The notes beneath the pieces are model-generated. The model did no database searches, had not been told where the DNA came from, and saw nothing but the letters and a program-made list of their open reading frames with translations. From Propionispira arboris (GTDB lineage Bacteria > Bacillota > Negativicutes > Selenomonadales > Selenomonadaceae): a stretch of DNA of 64,000 nt. Shown in pieces: positions 37,529 through 45,746 of the stretch (positions within the stretch are counted from its first letter, which is position 1; each line of letters begins with the position of its first letter). The translations under genes were made by a program, and so were the position numbers. The stretch covers positions 62,001 through 126,000 of the forward strand of contig NZ_FNZK01000014.1 in the NCBI RefSeq assembly GCF_900109225.1, in the 5' to 3' direction.

Positions 37529-38914
37529 ATGTACTTATTAGTTTCAAGTAGTAAAAAGCCACTATACCAGCAACTATACCAGCAGATACGTGATAAAATT
37601 CTAAGCGGTGAACTCAGTGAGCAGGCTAAACTGCCTTCATGCCGACACCTTGCGACTGAACTTCATGTTAGCAGAAATACAGTGGATACCGCTTACCAGC
37701 AACTTTTATCTGAAGGTTATATTGTTGGCAAAAGCCGTAGCGGATACTACGTAGAAACAATTCCCAATACTAAATATTCTGTTTCTACAGAAGTTGCTCC
37801 AGATACTACTGCCGAATTGCAATTGGACAGAATATTATACGATTTTCGGTATGGCAATCTGAGCCAGCAGGCATTTCCATTTGCACAATGGCAACGATTA
37901 ACTAATTTCTGTTTGAAACAATACAAGGAACAATTTATGAACTACGGCGACTTGAGAGGTGAACCTGGATTACGACGAGAACTGACAAAATATTTGCATG
38001 AATATAGAGATGTCCAATGTACACCCGATCAAATATTGATTACTTCAGGAACTATTCAATGCCTTAGGCTTATTTGTCAGCTTATCAAAAATGAAATAGA
38101 CACCGTAGCCATGGAGGACCCCGGTTTCTCCGATGCTCACTCAGCTTTTACCAACCGCGGTTTTCATGTCCCACTAGTTCCGGTAAATTATCACGGTCTC
38201 AATGTTAAAGCCTTACGGAACACCACTGCTAATGCTGTATATGTGACACCCTCACATCAGTTTCCAACGGGACGAACTATGTCGATAGCCCGAAGATTAC
38301 AGCTTATTGATTGGGCCTATGAACGGAATGCTCTGATTATTGAAGATGACTATAACTGTCATCTTCGCTATGATGTAAAACCAGCACCGGCTTTACAAGG
38401 ACTAGCACCAGATAAAGTGATTTACATTGGCAGCTTTTCCAAAATCCTTTCTCCCTCATTAAGAATTGCTTATATGGTATTGCCGAAAAACGTAGCATTG
38501 TCCTTACAGCAAAAAAACAAAAATTTTTCTTGTTCAGTACCATTCATCATTCAAAAACCGCTAGAGCTCTTCTTACAGGAAAATCTTTTTGAAGGTCATT
38601 TGCGAAAAATACTTCGCCAGTTTAAGAAAAAAAGAGATATTTTATTACGTGCACTACAAAAGCACTTCGGCGAAACTATTACAGTGTCTGGAGAAAATGC
38701 CGGTATTCATGTTCTACTAGATTTAAACCAACCGATATCTTCAGCAATTTTGATTGACAAGGCACTTAAGGCTGGCATATATCTTTCTAGCAACAATATC
38801 TGGGTAGAATCTTCGCCCAGTAAAATGGGGCGTGTTCTCTTGGGTTATGGGGGCATAAAAGATGAGGATATCGATCCGGCCATTCGTTTATTGCGCCAAA
38901 TTTGGCTTAAGTGA
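37529..38914 (+). CDS. MocR/PdxR-type regulator (GntR HTH fused to aminotransferase fold)
   Basis: 461 residues. The GntR winged helix (about 1-70: PLYQQLYQQIRDKILSGELS, LHVSRNTVDTAYQQLLSEGY) is followed by a fold-type I aminotransferase domain. IIEDDYNCHLRYD and the PLP lysine in IYIGSFSKILSPSLRIAYMV (Lys in SFSK) are present. Such proteins sense PLP or an amino compound and control vitamin B6, GABA or taurine genes. The target here is unclear; it is convergent with an EamA-type exporter. It may be cargo of the Tn7-like element or chromosomal. Confidence 0.92.
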   Translation: MYLLVSSSKKPLYQQLYQQIRDKILSGELSEQAKLPSCRHLATELHVSRNTVDTAYQQLLSEGYIVGKSRSGYYVETIPNTKYSVSTEVAPDTTAELQLDRILYDFRYGNLSQQAFPFAQWQRLTNFCLKQYKEQFMNYGDLRGEPGLRRELTKYLHEYRDVQCTPDQILITSGTIQCLRLICQLIKNEIDTVAMEDPGFSDAHSAFTNRGFHVPLVPVNYHGLNVKALRNTTANAVYVTPSHQFPTGRTMSIARRLQLIDWAYERNALIIEDDYNCHLRYDVKPAPALQGLAPDKVIYIGSFSKILSPSLRIAYMVLPKNVALSLQQKNKNFSCSVPFIIQKPLELFLQENLFEGHLRKILRQFKKKRDILLRALQKHFGETITVSGENAGIHVLLDLNQPISSAILIDKALKAGIYLSSNNIWVESSPSKMGRVLLGYGGIKDEDIDPAIRLLRQIWLK

Positions 38915-39001
38915 GTTGATTTAGTTTATCTCCCAACGAGAAATCAACTCTTCTGAGATCCTTTTCACCTTACGTTTCTTTACCCCTTAATAGCACGTCC
39001 T

Positions 39002-39925
39002 TTAACGAACAAAAATCTTTGCCAATGATTTACCTAAGACAGCAAAAAAGGAAGTCTTTGCTAAGGAGAAAATTAACAGAGCGAGCCAAATGCAGGAAAA
39101 GGAAATAAAATGAACCGACGTAAATGTCTCCTGATAAAGAAAGATACCAAGCAACAATGTTAAAGTGGGTGTTACATATTGGATCACCCCTAAAATGCTA
39201 AAAGGCAATTTATTGGCGCCCTGGGCAAACAATAATAAAGGGATTGGCGTTATAATGCCTGTACCAATTAAAAAGAATGATGTTGGCGTAAACGAAAAAG
39301 AAAACGAATGCTCACATGTTGTTTCTAAATACAATAAATAGGCACAAGCGATTGGAGTTATCAGCATCGTCTCTAGAGTGATCCCCGTAATTGGGCGCAC
39401 CATCACCATTTTTTTACATAATCCATATAAAGAAAAACTGCCAGCCAGCGCTAAAGATGCCCAGGGAACAGAACCAAAATTCCAAGTTAAGTAACCGACA
39501 GCAGCTCCGGCTAACAAAACAGCAAGATTCTGCCAACCATTCAACCGCTCGTTCAATACCCCTACACCTAATAAAACATTTACAAGCGGGTTGATATAAT
39601 AGCCAAGGCTTGTTTCAATCATGTGGCCTTCATTGACAGCCCAAATATAAACAAGCCAATTCAAACTAATTAATAGGGCCCCGCAAATCACGACAAATAT
39701 TTTCTTAGGCGAAGATACAATGGCTTTCACTTCTTCGATAAACTCCCGATGACGACGAAGTAAAAAAATCAAACAAATCATGAAAACTAAAGACCAAAGA
39801 ATGCGGTACGCTAAAATATCTGGTGCTGAAACGTCCCTTAGCAGTTTCCAATAAACAGGCAAAACGCCCCATATAACATAGGCGCCCACAGCCGCAACTA
39901 ATCCCGAATTATCTTGTAATTTCAT
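39002..39925 (-). CDS. rarD: RarD/EamA-family drug/metabolite transporter
   Basis: About 307 residues with ten hydrophobic segments, and the RarD start GLVAAVGAYVIWGVLPVYWK. ATG 39925 is preferred because the upstream ATG at 39937 is part of the ribosome binding site (GGAGG). RarD proteins are inner-membrane exporters of uncertain substrate. Transcription converges with the MocR gene; an upstream promoter region lies at 39926-40150. Confidence 0.88.
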   Translation of the reverse strand: MKLQDNSGLVAAVGAYVIWGVLPVYWKLLRDVSAPDILAYRILWSLVFMICLIFLLRRHREFIEEVKAIVSSPKKIFVVICGALLISLNWLVYIWAVNEGHMIETSLGYYINPLVNVLLGVGVLNERLNGWQNLAVLLAGAAVGYLTWNFGSVPWASLALAGSFSLYGLCKKMVMVRPITGITLETMLITPIACAYLLYLETTCEHSFSFSFTPTSFFLIGTGIITPIPLLLFAQGANKLPFSILGVIQYVTPTLTLLLGIFLYQETFTSVHFISFSCIWLALLIFSLAKTSFFAVLGKSLAKIFVR

Positions 39926-40154
39926 AAAAACCTCCATCCTGCCACTACTGTCAGCGACATAAATAGTAATGAAAAATGGCGTGCGGCTTCACTACTCTTA
40001 GGAAGAAGATACACTAAAAAAGTATGATAAGGTAAGTCATATGTTGCACTGGTTTTCTTAAATCAGTATAAAAGCCAATGCAAGAACATCTTTCAAACAC
40101 AAACAAGTAGTTCTGTAGTAGTCAAGCAAATTTGTAACACTTGGTGATAAACTT
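39926..40154. other. Intergenic region between rarD and IS3 remnant
   Basis: No gene is seen. It contains the rarD promoter region and presumably a decayed IS end next to the transposase fragment. Confidence 0.4.
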
Positions 40155-40387
40155 TTATGCCGCCATCCGGGCAGCGTAAGGAGTCAAACCACCATTATAT
40201 GAATGCGGTTGTATTTACCATATATGAACTGGTATATTCCATGATCAAGTGACTCGATATCTTTGAATTTTCGCAGATTGAAATACTCATTTTTCAGCGT
40301 ATTGTAGAAACGTTCCATTGGTGCATTGTCATAAGGACAGCCTGCATGGCTCATGCTTTGCTGGACATGGTTCTGCTCGCAGAATGG
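40155..40387 (-). pseudogene. IS3-family transposase C-terminal fragment, frameshifted
   Basis: The minus strand encodes HVQQSMSHAGCPYDNAPMER then FYNTLKNEYFNLRKF, the end of an IS3-type DDE transposase (OrfB) including the region of the last catalytic Glu. After NRIH a 4-base deletion, judged by the expected SYNGGLTPYAARMAA that continues in another frame, breaks the reading frame. The upstream four fifths are missing, with an abrupt junction at about 40388. It is a dead remnant. Confidence 0.85.
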
Positions 40388-40500
40388 AATTTTTTTGTGT
40401 GCGCGTTTCCAACATAGGTAGATGCAAATGCGTTGGCTGCAGCTGCAATGACCAGTACCAATGCGGTTAAGACAATCAATACTCTACGTTTGGTAAACAT
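40351..40500 (-). pseudogene. Small exported protein with Ada-like metal-binding start, truncated by the IS3 remnant
   Basis: ATG 40500 with GGAG upstream opens a clear signal peptide (VLIVLTALVLVIAAAANAFA) followed by YVGNAHTKKFH. That is the start of the YVGNxxxxKFHxxxC small metal-binding domain seen in nuclease- and competence-associated proteins. The sequence then runs into the IS3 fragment and stops after 49 codons, before the expected cysteine. It lies 37 bases after the flavin reductase and was probably co-transcribed with it. Confidence 0.65.
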
Positions 40501-40537
40501 GAGACCAGCTCCCTTATTAAAATTATTTTATGAGCCT

Positions 40538-41074
40538 TTATTCGATGATGTATGCACGTACAATTTCTCCATAGTATGCGATAGAGACGTCTCTGTTGGA
40601 ACCATGGAATGAACCATCAACATCTTGCGGATAGCAGTTAGCTTGATTCTCGGGTGTCATAGCTTTTAAATCTTGCTTTTGCTTATATACCACCTTGCAT
40701 TCTAGTGTTAGTGGAAGTTCTTTGATACCTGGAACCGTGATTGCGAAGGGAGATTCTAGCGTTAGGCCCAATTCCTTGATTTTATCGGTTTTATAACCAC
40801 TTTTGGTTCCGCAGAAACCAAGGATTTTCTTGTCATAGTCACCATAGGGGATATTGACTGTGAATTCTCCATTTACATCTAACTGTTGTCTAGTGAACCG
40901 TCCCTCACGAACAAAAGTGATGAAGACTGGCTTGCGCCATTCAATCCCGAACATGCCCCAGGATATTGTCATGGAATTCACTCGGTTATTGGCTTTTGTT
41001 GTGACTAGGACACCTTCTTGTACAGCCTGCATGATTTCTTTTGTGTAATCGAAGACATTGATTTCTTTTTTCAC
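40538..41074 (-). CDS. Flavin reductase-like / FMN-binding split-barrel protein
   Basis: 178 residues. The pattern GVLVTTKANNRVNSMTISWG, then PVFITFVREGRFTRQQLDVN and FTVNIP, is that of FMN-binding split-barrel flavin reductases common in anaerobes. It probably binds FMN and moves electrons to an unknown acceptor. It follows the small gene at 41089 by 14 bases. Confidence 0.85.
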   Translation of the reverse strand: MKKEINVFDYTKEIMQAVQEGVLVTTKANNRVNSMTISWGMFGIEWRKPVFITFVREGRFTRQQLDVNGEFTVNIPYGDYDKKILGFCGTKSGYKTDKIKELGLTLESPFAITVPGIKELPLTLECKVVYKQKQDLKAMTPENQANCYPQDVDGSFHGSNRDVSIAYYGEIVRAYIIE

Positions 41075-41088
41075 GGTATTGTTCCTCC

Positions 41089-41328
41089 TTAAATTAAACT
41101 GTCTTTAAACAGTATCGCTAAATCGGGATATTTTCCGGCTTCGATATCTGCCGTTAGTTCTGGATCATATTCTGGATGTAGAACCCATTTGCGAACACGT
41201 TGTGCGAAGAACTTGTCTTCGCAGGGGATGGAAGGGCGGATATAGAAAAGAGCTTCTTTCTCAGTATCTTTCAAGCTAAATTTTCGTTTCATCATTTTAG
41301 TATAACAGGTCATTCTATAATACCGCAC
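41089..41328 (-). CDS. Small hypothetical protein upstream of the flavin reductase
   Basis: 79 residues at most; translation may start at one of the internal Met codons 12 or 13, since no ribosome binding site is evident before the first. It is rich in charged residues with a Trp and ends EYDPELTADIEAGKYPDLAI. No family is recognised. A TATACT hexamer just upstream of Met12 could be a promoter -10 for a near-leaderless message. Confidence 0.45.
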   Translation of the reverse strand: MRYYRMTCYTKMMKRKFSLKDTEKEALFYIRPSIPCEDKFFAQRVRKWVLHPEYDPELTADIEAGKYPDLAILFKDSLI

Positions 41329-41470
41329 ACTAATTATTGCTTTAATTAAGTGTTAAATGTGTGCTGATTCAGCCAATGTTTTCCTCCTCACCTATTGATA
41401 GAAGGAAGCTATACTACGAAGTGGTTTACACTATTTTCACTATCAAGTTACGACCTGTACTGAGTAAACA

Positions 41471-41512
41471 ATTCCAGGGAGAACAGGATTTACTGTTCTC
41501 CCTGGAATTACA
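41471..41512. terminator. Bidirectional terminator-like hairpin
   Basis: A perfect 15-bp stem, ATTCCAGGGAGAACA with TGTTCTCCCTGGAAT. It lies 47 bases downstream of the minus-strand gene at 41559. Confidence 0.8.
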
Positions 41513-41558
41513 AACTATTTATATAAGCTTGGGTTTCAGGAGCATAGCTAATCTCTAT

Positions 41559-42395
41559 CTAGAATAATGATTCAATCGCCGCTACTGGACATAGTTTGGC
41601 ACACGGACCTATACCGACACAACGTTCAGGCTGAATCATGAATTGGTTTTCGCCTTCTACAACCGCACCAAATGGACAAACCTTCATACATTTACCACAT
41701 TTGATACATTTATCAGTAATTGTTCGATGCACAGGTAGTCCAGACAACCGCCTTTGTACGCTTTTCCAAGCCTCACCATATTCCAATATTTCACCAGCTT
41801 TAAAAAAAGCATCCCGCCCAGCTGTTTTATAGGCAATATGCATTGCTGCATCGTACCCAGCCGTAACGCCAGCTGCCGTGATAATCCGACCGCTATCAAT
41901 AAATCGCTCATCTTTTTTCAGCGTTATTGTAGGATCAATAGCCAATAAAGCATCAAAAGCAAGATGATGTGTTGTAGCCGATGACTCTTTAAGTAATCCT
42001 GCCTTTGCAAGTAATAAAGCTCCGCTACACACAGAGAAGGTAATCTCTGCATTTTTGCTCTGATTTTGTAGCCAATCAATTACATTTGGATTAGATAAAA
42101 GCGCCTCTGTTATTCGACCGCCAGGAACAACTAATATATCAATCGCGGGGCAATCGCTAAAATCATATTCAGCCTTAAACACTAATCCCCCCGCGCTAAC
42201 ATGTATATCTTTTTTAGTCTCGCTGACAGTAAAAACGTCATACATGGCATGTGGTGTCTGATATAGCGTGGTTTGCTTTTCAGGATGTCCGGAATCTACA
42301 GCAGTAAATACATCATAAGGTCCAATGAAATCGGTTGGCTCAACACCATCAAACAAAAATATGCCTACTTTCAAGAACAATTTATTGTTATCCAT
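41559..42395 (-). CDS. DJ-1/PfpI-family protein fused to a 2x[4Fe-4S] ferredoxin domain
   Basis: 278 residues. The N-terminal DJ-1/PfpI (ThiJ) domain, about 1-210, has FLFDGVEPTDFIGPYDVF and the nucleophile elbow FSVCSGALLLAKAGLL (Cys about 121). The C-terminal 60 residues carry CIKCGKCMKVCPFGAV and CVGIGPCAKLCPVAAI, a ferredoxin with two [4Fe-4S] sites. DJ-1/PfpI proteins include isonitrile hydratases, chaperone/deglycase-like proteins and amidases; a fused ferredoxin implies a redox-coupled reaction or regulation. It is monocistronic. Function unknown. Confidence 0.85.
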   Translation of the reverse strand: MDNNKLFLKVGIFLFDGVEPTDFIGPYDVFTAVDSGHPEKQTTLYQTPHAMYDVFTVSETKKDIHVSAGGLVFKAEYDFSDCPAIDILVVPGGRITEALLSNPNVIDWLQNQSKNAEITFSVCSGALLLAKAGLLKESSATTHHLAFDALLAIDPTITLKKDERFIDSGRIITAAGVTAGYDAAMHIAYKTAGRDAFFKAGEILEYGEAWKSVQRRLSGLPVHRTITDKCIKCGKCMKVCPFGAVVEGENQFMIQPERCVGIGPCAKLCPVAAIESLF

Positions 42396-42855
42396 AACTT
42401 ATAACCCCCAATTTTTATTATCCGTGCACGTGATAGTTATATTAAAGCATGTAAACTATCTTTCGTAAAAGGGCCAGATTTGAAAAAAGGAAAGAGGCCA
42501 GTCTTTGAAAGTCAATATCAGTGACTCATTACATCAATATTATGCAAATTCGTAAATAAACTGGCAACTCATAAGATGTCATACTACCTGCTTTAAATTT
42601 GTCCGCAATAGCAAAATTAAATCATATTGATATCCCAATACCTAAACCAATAACTTCTATGATCGGCCATCTGTAAATGGGAGCAAGGGGTTAAGAGTTT
42701 TACTAGTACTGAAATGCTTTACCGAAGGGGGGGCTTGTTTATTTCTTTATAAAAATAGTTTAATAAGCGAATTTCAGAGATTTAATCGTTTGCCTCAACC
42801 TGGTCTATCAAATGAGCTGTATCCGAAATGATATATTATTTATCTGACACCATAA

Positions 42856-42892
42856 GAATCCCCGTGCCTCAACTGGCATGGGGATTCATTTT
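42856..42892. terminator. Hairpin repeated at 63685 (element border marker?)
   Basis: GAATCCCCGTGCC pairs with GGCATGGGGATTC, followed by ATTTTAT. Almost the same hairpin (GAATCCC-TGTGC / GCATGGGGATTCATTAT) occurs at 63685-63719 in the same orientation. Confidence 0.7.
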
Positions 42893-42972
42893 ATATGAAG
42901 GGGGAAGAAAATGGTCCTGTTAGAACGATTGCATGTGTAAACGATATCGCTAATAATCTTTTGTGAGAAGAT

Positions 42973-43018
42973 TTCCTAAAGGTTCCATTTTAAGAGAAAT
43001 AAATGGAACCTTATTTTA
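42973..43018 (+). terminator. Intrinsic terminator
   Basis: AAGGTTCCATTT pairs with AAATGGAACCTT, then ATTTTAGTT. Confidence 0.75.
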
Positions 43019-43068
43019 GTTCCGAAAAAGGAGCGTTTTTGGGATCATTAAAAAATCCTGTTTGCGAT

Positions 43069-43098
43069 TTGAATTGAGGATTTTGTCTTTGTTATAAT
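43069..43098 (+). promoter_or_regulatory. Promoter of the Mor-like gene
   Basis: TTGAAT, 18 bases, then TATAAT; 32 bases upstream of the GTG start at 43131. Confidence 0.5.
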
Positions 43099-43130
43099 TT
43101 TAATAATCTGTATGAAAGGAAGGCAATCTG

Positions 43131-43460
43131 GTGATTAATATTAACTTTGATAATATCAACGATGATCTTGTGTATGATGCCTTTGGTGTTGAAGGTAACG
43201 AATCTGATGCACTTAACGATAGCTACCTAGAATTATTTGAGCTTATCGGTAAAGATGCGATGCTAAAATTGTTCAAGCATTTTCGCGGCGATAAGATAGA
43301 TTGCCCTATGCGCTTATATAGCCCGGAATTTATTGCAGACCTTGCGAAGCCTGTAGCAGATAGGCGTGAGCGTGCTAAAATTGCAAGGGCTGGGGGATAT
43401 TCAGCCAAAGTAATAGAGGGCATATTAAATAAGCGTAAGAAAGAAAACGAGGTTGACTAA
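43131..43460 (+). CDS. Mor-like transcriptional activator (putative)
   Basis: 109 residues starting at GTG 43131 (AAGGAAGG upstream). An acidic N-terminus precedes LFELIGKDAMLKLFKHFRGD and IDCPMRLYSPEFI, then a C-terminal helix-turn-helix-like REREKIARAGGYSAKVIEGI region (actual order RRERAKIARAGGYSAKVIEG). This arrangement resembles the Mor/Mu middle-gene activator family found in phages and Firmicute mobile elements. It is the first gene of the integrated element and may control it. Confidence 0.55.
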   Translation: MININFDNINDDLVYDAFGVEGNESDALNDSYLELFELIGKDAMLKLFKHFRGDKIDCPMRLYSPEFIADLAKPVADRRERAKIARAGGYSAKVIEGILNKRKKENEVD

Positions 43461-43591
43461 AAAACACGGTTCTTATTATTGACAGAAGCGGTTTAGTGAG
43501 AAGGTTAACGGTGATACCAAATAAATTGGCGTTGTTATTCGCGCAGGCGATAAAATAACAAATATAATATGTGAAAAGGGGCAAAAGAATA

Positions 43592-44266
43592 ATGAAAAAA
43601 ACAACTATACTTGCAATGGCAGCAGTTACTATGCTAACAACTAGCGTCGGGTTTGCTGCACCGCTGGATGATTATTCAGCAGGAAAAACTCAGGTAGATC
43701 TTACTTGGAGACAATCCGATGTCAAAGCAGAAGGTGATTCCACTGCTGGTGATTTTAATAAAAAAGGTAATATGGAATTTGGGATCACTACCGGCTTAGG
43801 AAACAACTTTGCATTGCAGTACAACAATTTCAATGGCAAATCCAAAGATACTGATTTCACCAATGGTGGTGGGGAATTCAGTGCGGCAGCAACCCTTAAA
43901 ATGCAAGAATTCAATGTGCTTTATAAGGTGGATAAAAATCTGTCTGTATACACTGGCATCACTTCAGTAAAAGGTAGCTTTGATTCCACAATTGGTAATT
44001 CTGAAAGTGATACCAAAAACAAGTTACAATTCGGCGTTATCGGCAGCACCAAACTTGGTGATAAAACAACCGCATATGCAAAAGTTGGTGTTGCATCAGG
44101 AATGACAAATTGGAAAGTCGGTGTATCACAGGAAGTTGCTCCTAACCTTGAATTGAATGTGGATTATGGTAGTCTCAAGGTTAATAAAATGGCATTCAAC
44201 AATGGCATGGGCGATGTTGATATGACAAGCAAGGGCTTGGGTTTTGGGATTAGCTACAAATTCTAA
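43592..44266 (+). CDS. Putative outer-membrane beta-barrel protein
   Basis: 224 residues from ATG 43592 (AAAAGGGG upstream). Signal peptide KKTTILAMAAVTMLTTSVGFA, then alternating polar and hydrophobic strands typical of an 8-10-stranded barrel (VDLTWRQSDVK, NFALQYNNFNG, LSVYTGITSVKGSF, TTAYAKVGVASG, LELNVDYGSLKV). The last residue is Phe (GLGFGISYKF), the BAM recognition signature. This marks the host as diderm. The gene sits inside the mobile region and may alter the cell surface, for example as a phage or exclusion factor; that is inference. A terminator follows at 44305. Confidence 0.8.
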   Translation: MKKTTILAMAAVTMLTTSVGFAAPLDDYSAGKTQVDLTWRQSDVKAEGDSTAGDFNKKGNMEFGITTGLGNNFALQYNNFNGKSKDTDFTNGGGEFSAAATLKMQEFNVLYKVDKNLSVYTGITSVKGSFDSTIGNSESDTKNKLQFGVIGSTKLGDKTTAYAKVGVASGMTNWKVGVSQEVAPNLELNVDYGSLKVNKMAFNNGMGDVDMTSKGLGFGISYKF

Positions 44267-44304
44267 AATACCAGCTAGTTAGCGTATATCTATACCAATA
44301 GAAA

Positions 44305-44343
44305 AAGTAACCTTGGTCAATTCGTTGGCTAAGGTTACTCTTT
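44305..44343 (+). terminator. Intrinsic terminator after the beta-barrel gene
   Basis: AGTAACCTTGGTCAA pairs with TTGGCTAAGGTTACT (one mismatch), followed by CTTTT. Confidence 0.8.
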
Positions 44344-44440
44344 TATATAGTATTTAAAATGTCTTCTATCGAGATTTATCGTTCTTATAGTAAATTGAAA
44401 AAGTTGAAGATTATCATAAATTATGGAAAGGGTGTTCGTT

Positions 44441-44608
44441 ATGAGTATTCGCTGGGTACCTGAATGCAAGTGGTGTGAAAAAAGAGATATGGTGAAAATA
44501 TGTTCAACGAGAAATGACAAGAAGCCAAATGAGTTACCAGAGGTTATGAATGGAATTTGTAAAGCTTCCCCGAATGGCAGGCATGTAGCTGTTTGGGTAG
44601 AACACTAG
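44441..44608 (+). CDS. Small cysteine-rich protein
   Basis: 55 residues from ATG 44441 (GAAAGGG upstream). MSIRWVPECKWCEKRDMV then ICSTRND and GICKASPNG give four cysteines in a CxxC...C...C pattern, suggestive of a small zinc-binding knuckle. No family is recognised. It is 50 bases upstream of the secreted protein at 44659. Confidence 0.5.
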   Translation: MSIRWVPECKWCEKRDMVKICSTRNDKKPNELPEVMNGICKASPNGRHVAVWVEH

Positions 44609-44658
44609 GAACAATCAGGCCAAGTGGCAGAACGGCCTTTAACTGCTGGAGACTATTT

Positions 44659-45129
44659 ATGAGGAAAATTGCAGTTGCCATTATGGGGATTGTCATGATG
44701 ATGGTGGCTTCCGTGGCTTTTGCCTATCCGGGCCATCTTAATGGAGATGCAAATTACATCTTGTGCGATGGACATATGGGGGGAGCGTATTATGTTGACC
44801 GTAGTTCTTTGGTTGTGGAAGAATATAAACCGCCGGTTTATATCATTGCTGTTAACGTTGTAAGCGTACCTGATGCCGATCGTGGCAAGACGAAAATATC
44901 AAATGTAAAAACATATCATTTTATGTATAGATATGATCAACGAAATATGTATGTTCCCATGGAAGATCCAAACTCCGATTTGGATTGGCGATACCTTAAC
45001 CCGAGTGGAACCTATGCAGAAACAGGCGTTGCCATGCCAGCAGGTGAAATAGCTTTTTACTTGGCGTATAATATGCGTTTCTATGGTGAAAAAGGCGATT
45101 TTAAAGATTCATTTTATGACAGAATCTAA
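44659..45129 (+). CDS. Secreted hypothetical protein
   Basis: 156 residues from ATG 44659, which has GGAG upstream; the longer frame from 44593 is unlikely because the signal peptide (KIAVAIMGIVMMMVASVAFA) starts at 44659. The mature part is rich in Tyr and Asp and has no known motif (YILCDGHMGGAYYVDRSSLV at its start). Similar short exported proteins are frequent in Negativicutes. A small hairpin (45143-45168) follows. Confidence 0.65.
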   Translation: MRKIAVAIMGIVMMMVASVAFAYPGHLNGDANYILCDGHMGGAYYVDRSSLVVEEYKPPVYIIAVNVVSVPDADRGKTKISNVKTYHFMYRYDQRNMYVPMEDPNSDLDWRYLNPSGTYAETGVAMPAGEIAFYLAYNMRFYGEKGDFKDSFYDRI

Positions 45130-45142
45130 ATATAGGGAACAG

Positions 45143-45174
45143 AGTGACGGTGGTGTTCCATCGTCACTTTATTT
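45143..45174 (+). terminator. Intrinsic terminator after the secreted protein gene
   Basis: AGTGACGGTGG pairs with CCATCGTCACT, followed by TTATTTATATT. Confidence 0.65.
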
Positions 45175-45186
45175 ATATTATGGGAG

Positions 45187-45309
45187 ATGATTTTATTGCA
45201 AGTAAATAGTGATAGCCTTATGAGTTTAAAAGGTGGAAATACATGGAGTTTCAAGGCGAGCGTGAATAACGCCAGAGTAACTGACTATGAATTTTCAGGA
45301 ATAGACTAA
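45187..45309 (+). CDS. Possible 40-residue small ORF
   Basis: The frame ATG 45187 (or TTG 45196, better spaced from GGGAG) to TAA 45309 encodes a soluble peptide ending NNARVTDYEFSGID. A ribosome binding site is present, but there is no other support. Low confidence. Confidence 0.3.
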   Translation: MILLQVNSDSLMSLKGGNTWSFKASVNNARVTDYEFSGID

Positions 45310-45517
45310 TTTGTTAATTTTAGCAAGGGGGGGAAGCGCCCTCCTTTTATTTATTTTACCTTACATCTTTAATACAAATAACGTCGTTTTCAAATGAAGA
45401 TATTGCAAATATTGAAATGTATAAAGATGGAAGATTGAAATCATAATAAAATAATCGAATAACCTTAAGCTTCGCCTATATATTATGAATTTAGAATATA
45501 TTAGAGGGGGCGTTTTA

Positions 45518-45631
45518 TTGTTGAAGAAGATAATAGATATGGTGTTGTTAGCAGGTTCTGTTATAATTGCTGTAGCAAAAGCTATTATTGAACAGGAGAA
45601 ATCGCAAGAGAATAGGGAAAAAAATTCATAA
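45518..45631 (+). CDS. Small membrane peptide (37 residues)
   Basis: A TTG start at 45518 (or 45521) follows AGAGGGGG. The peptide has one hydrophobic helix (IDMVLLAGSVIIAVAKAII) and a charged tail (EQEKSQENREKNS), and a strong terminator follows 8 bases after the stop. The layout of RBS, single helix and terminator supports a real small gene, perhaps a holin-like or toxin-like peptide; that function is a guess. Confidence 0.5.
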   Translation: MLKKIIDMVLLAGSVIIAVAKAIIEQEKSQENREKNS

Positions 45632-45639
45632 TCGTATAA

Positions 45640-45678
45640 ACAGAGGGCTTTCCGTGTGGAAGCCCTCTGTTTATGTTT
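45640..45678 (+). terminator. Intrinsic terminator
   Basis: ACAGAGGGCTTTCC pairs with GGAAGCCCTCTGT, followed by TTATGTTTT. Confidence 0.88.
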
Positions 45679-45746
45679 TCGTGTAAGAAAAATCAAGTTC
45701 TTCATATCAATTAAATGATAAAGCGATATAAAAGGAGATGTTTTTA

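Larger units (their letters stand above)
42396..43130. other. Gene-free region at the left border of the integrated element
   Basis: 735 bases without an intact gene. They contain hairpins at 42856-42887 and 42973-43014 and the promoter of the Mor-like gene. The minus strand of about 42530-42690 reads as short hydrophobic peptide stretches broken by a stop, possibly a decayed membrane protein gene. Confidence 0.5.

Noticed and set aside
42530-42690. Possible decayed membrane-protein gene on the minus strand
   Set aside because: Two short hydrophobic stretches separated by a stop; not enough to name a gene, so mentioned only in the region entry.
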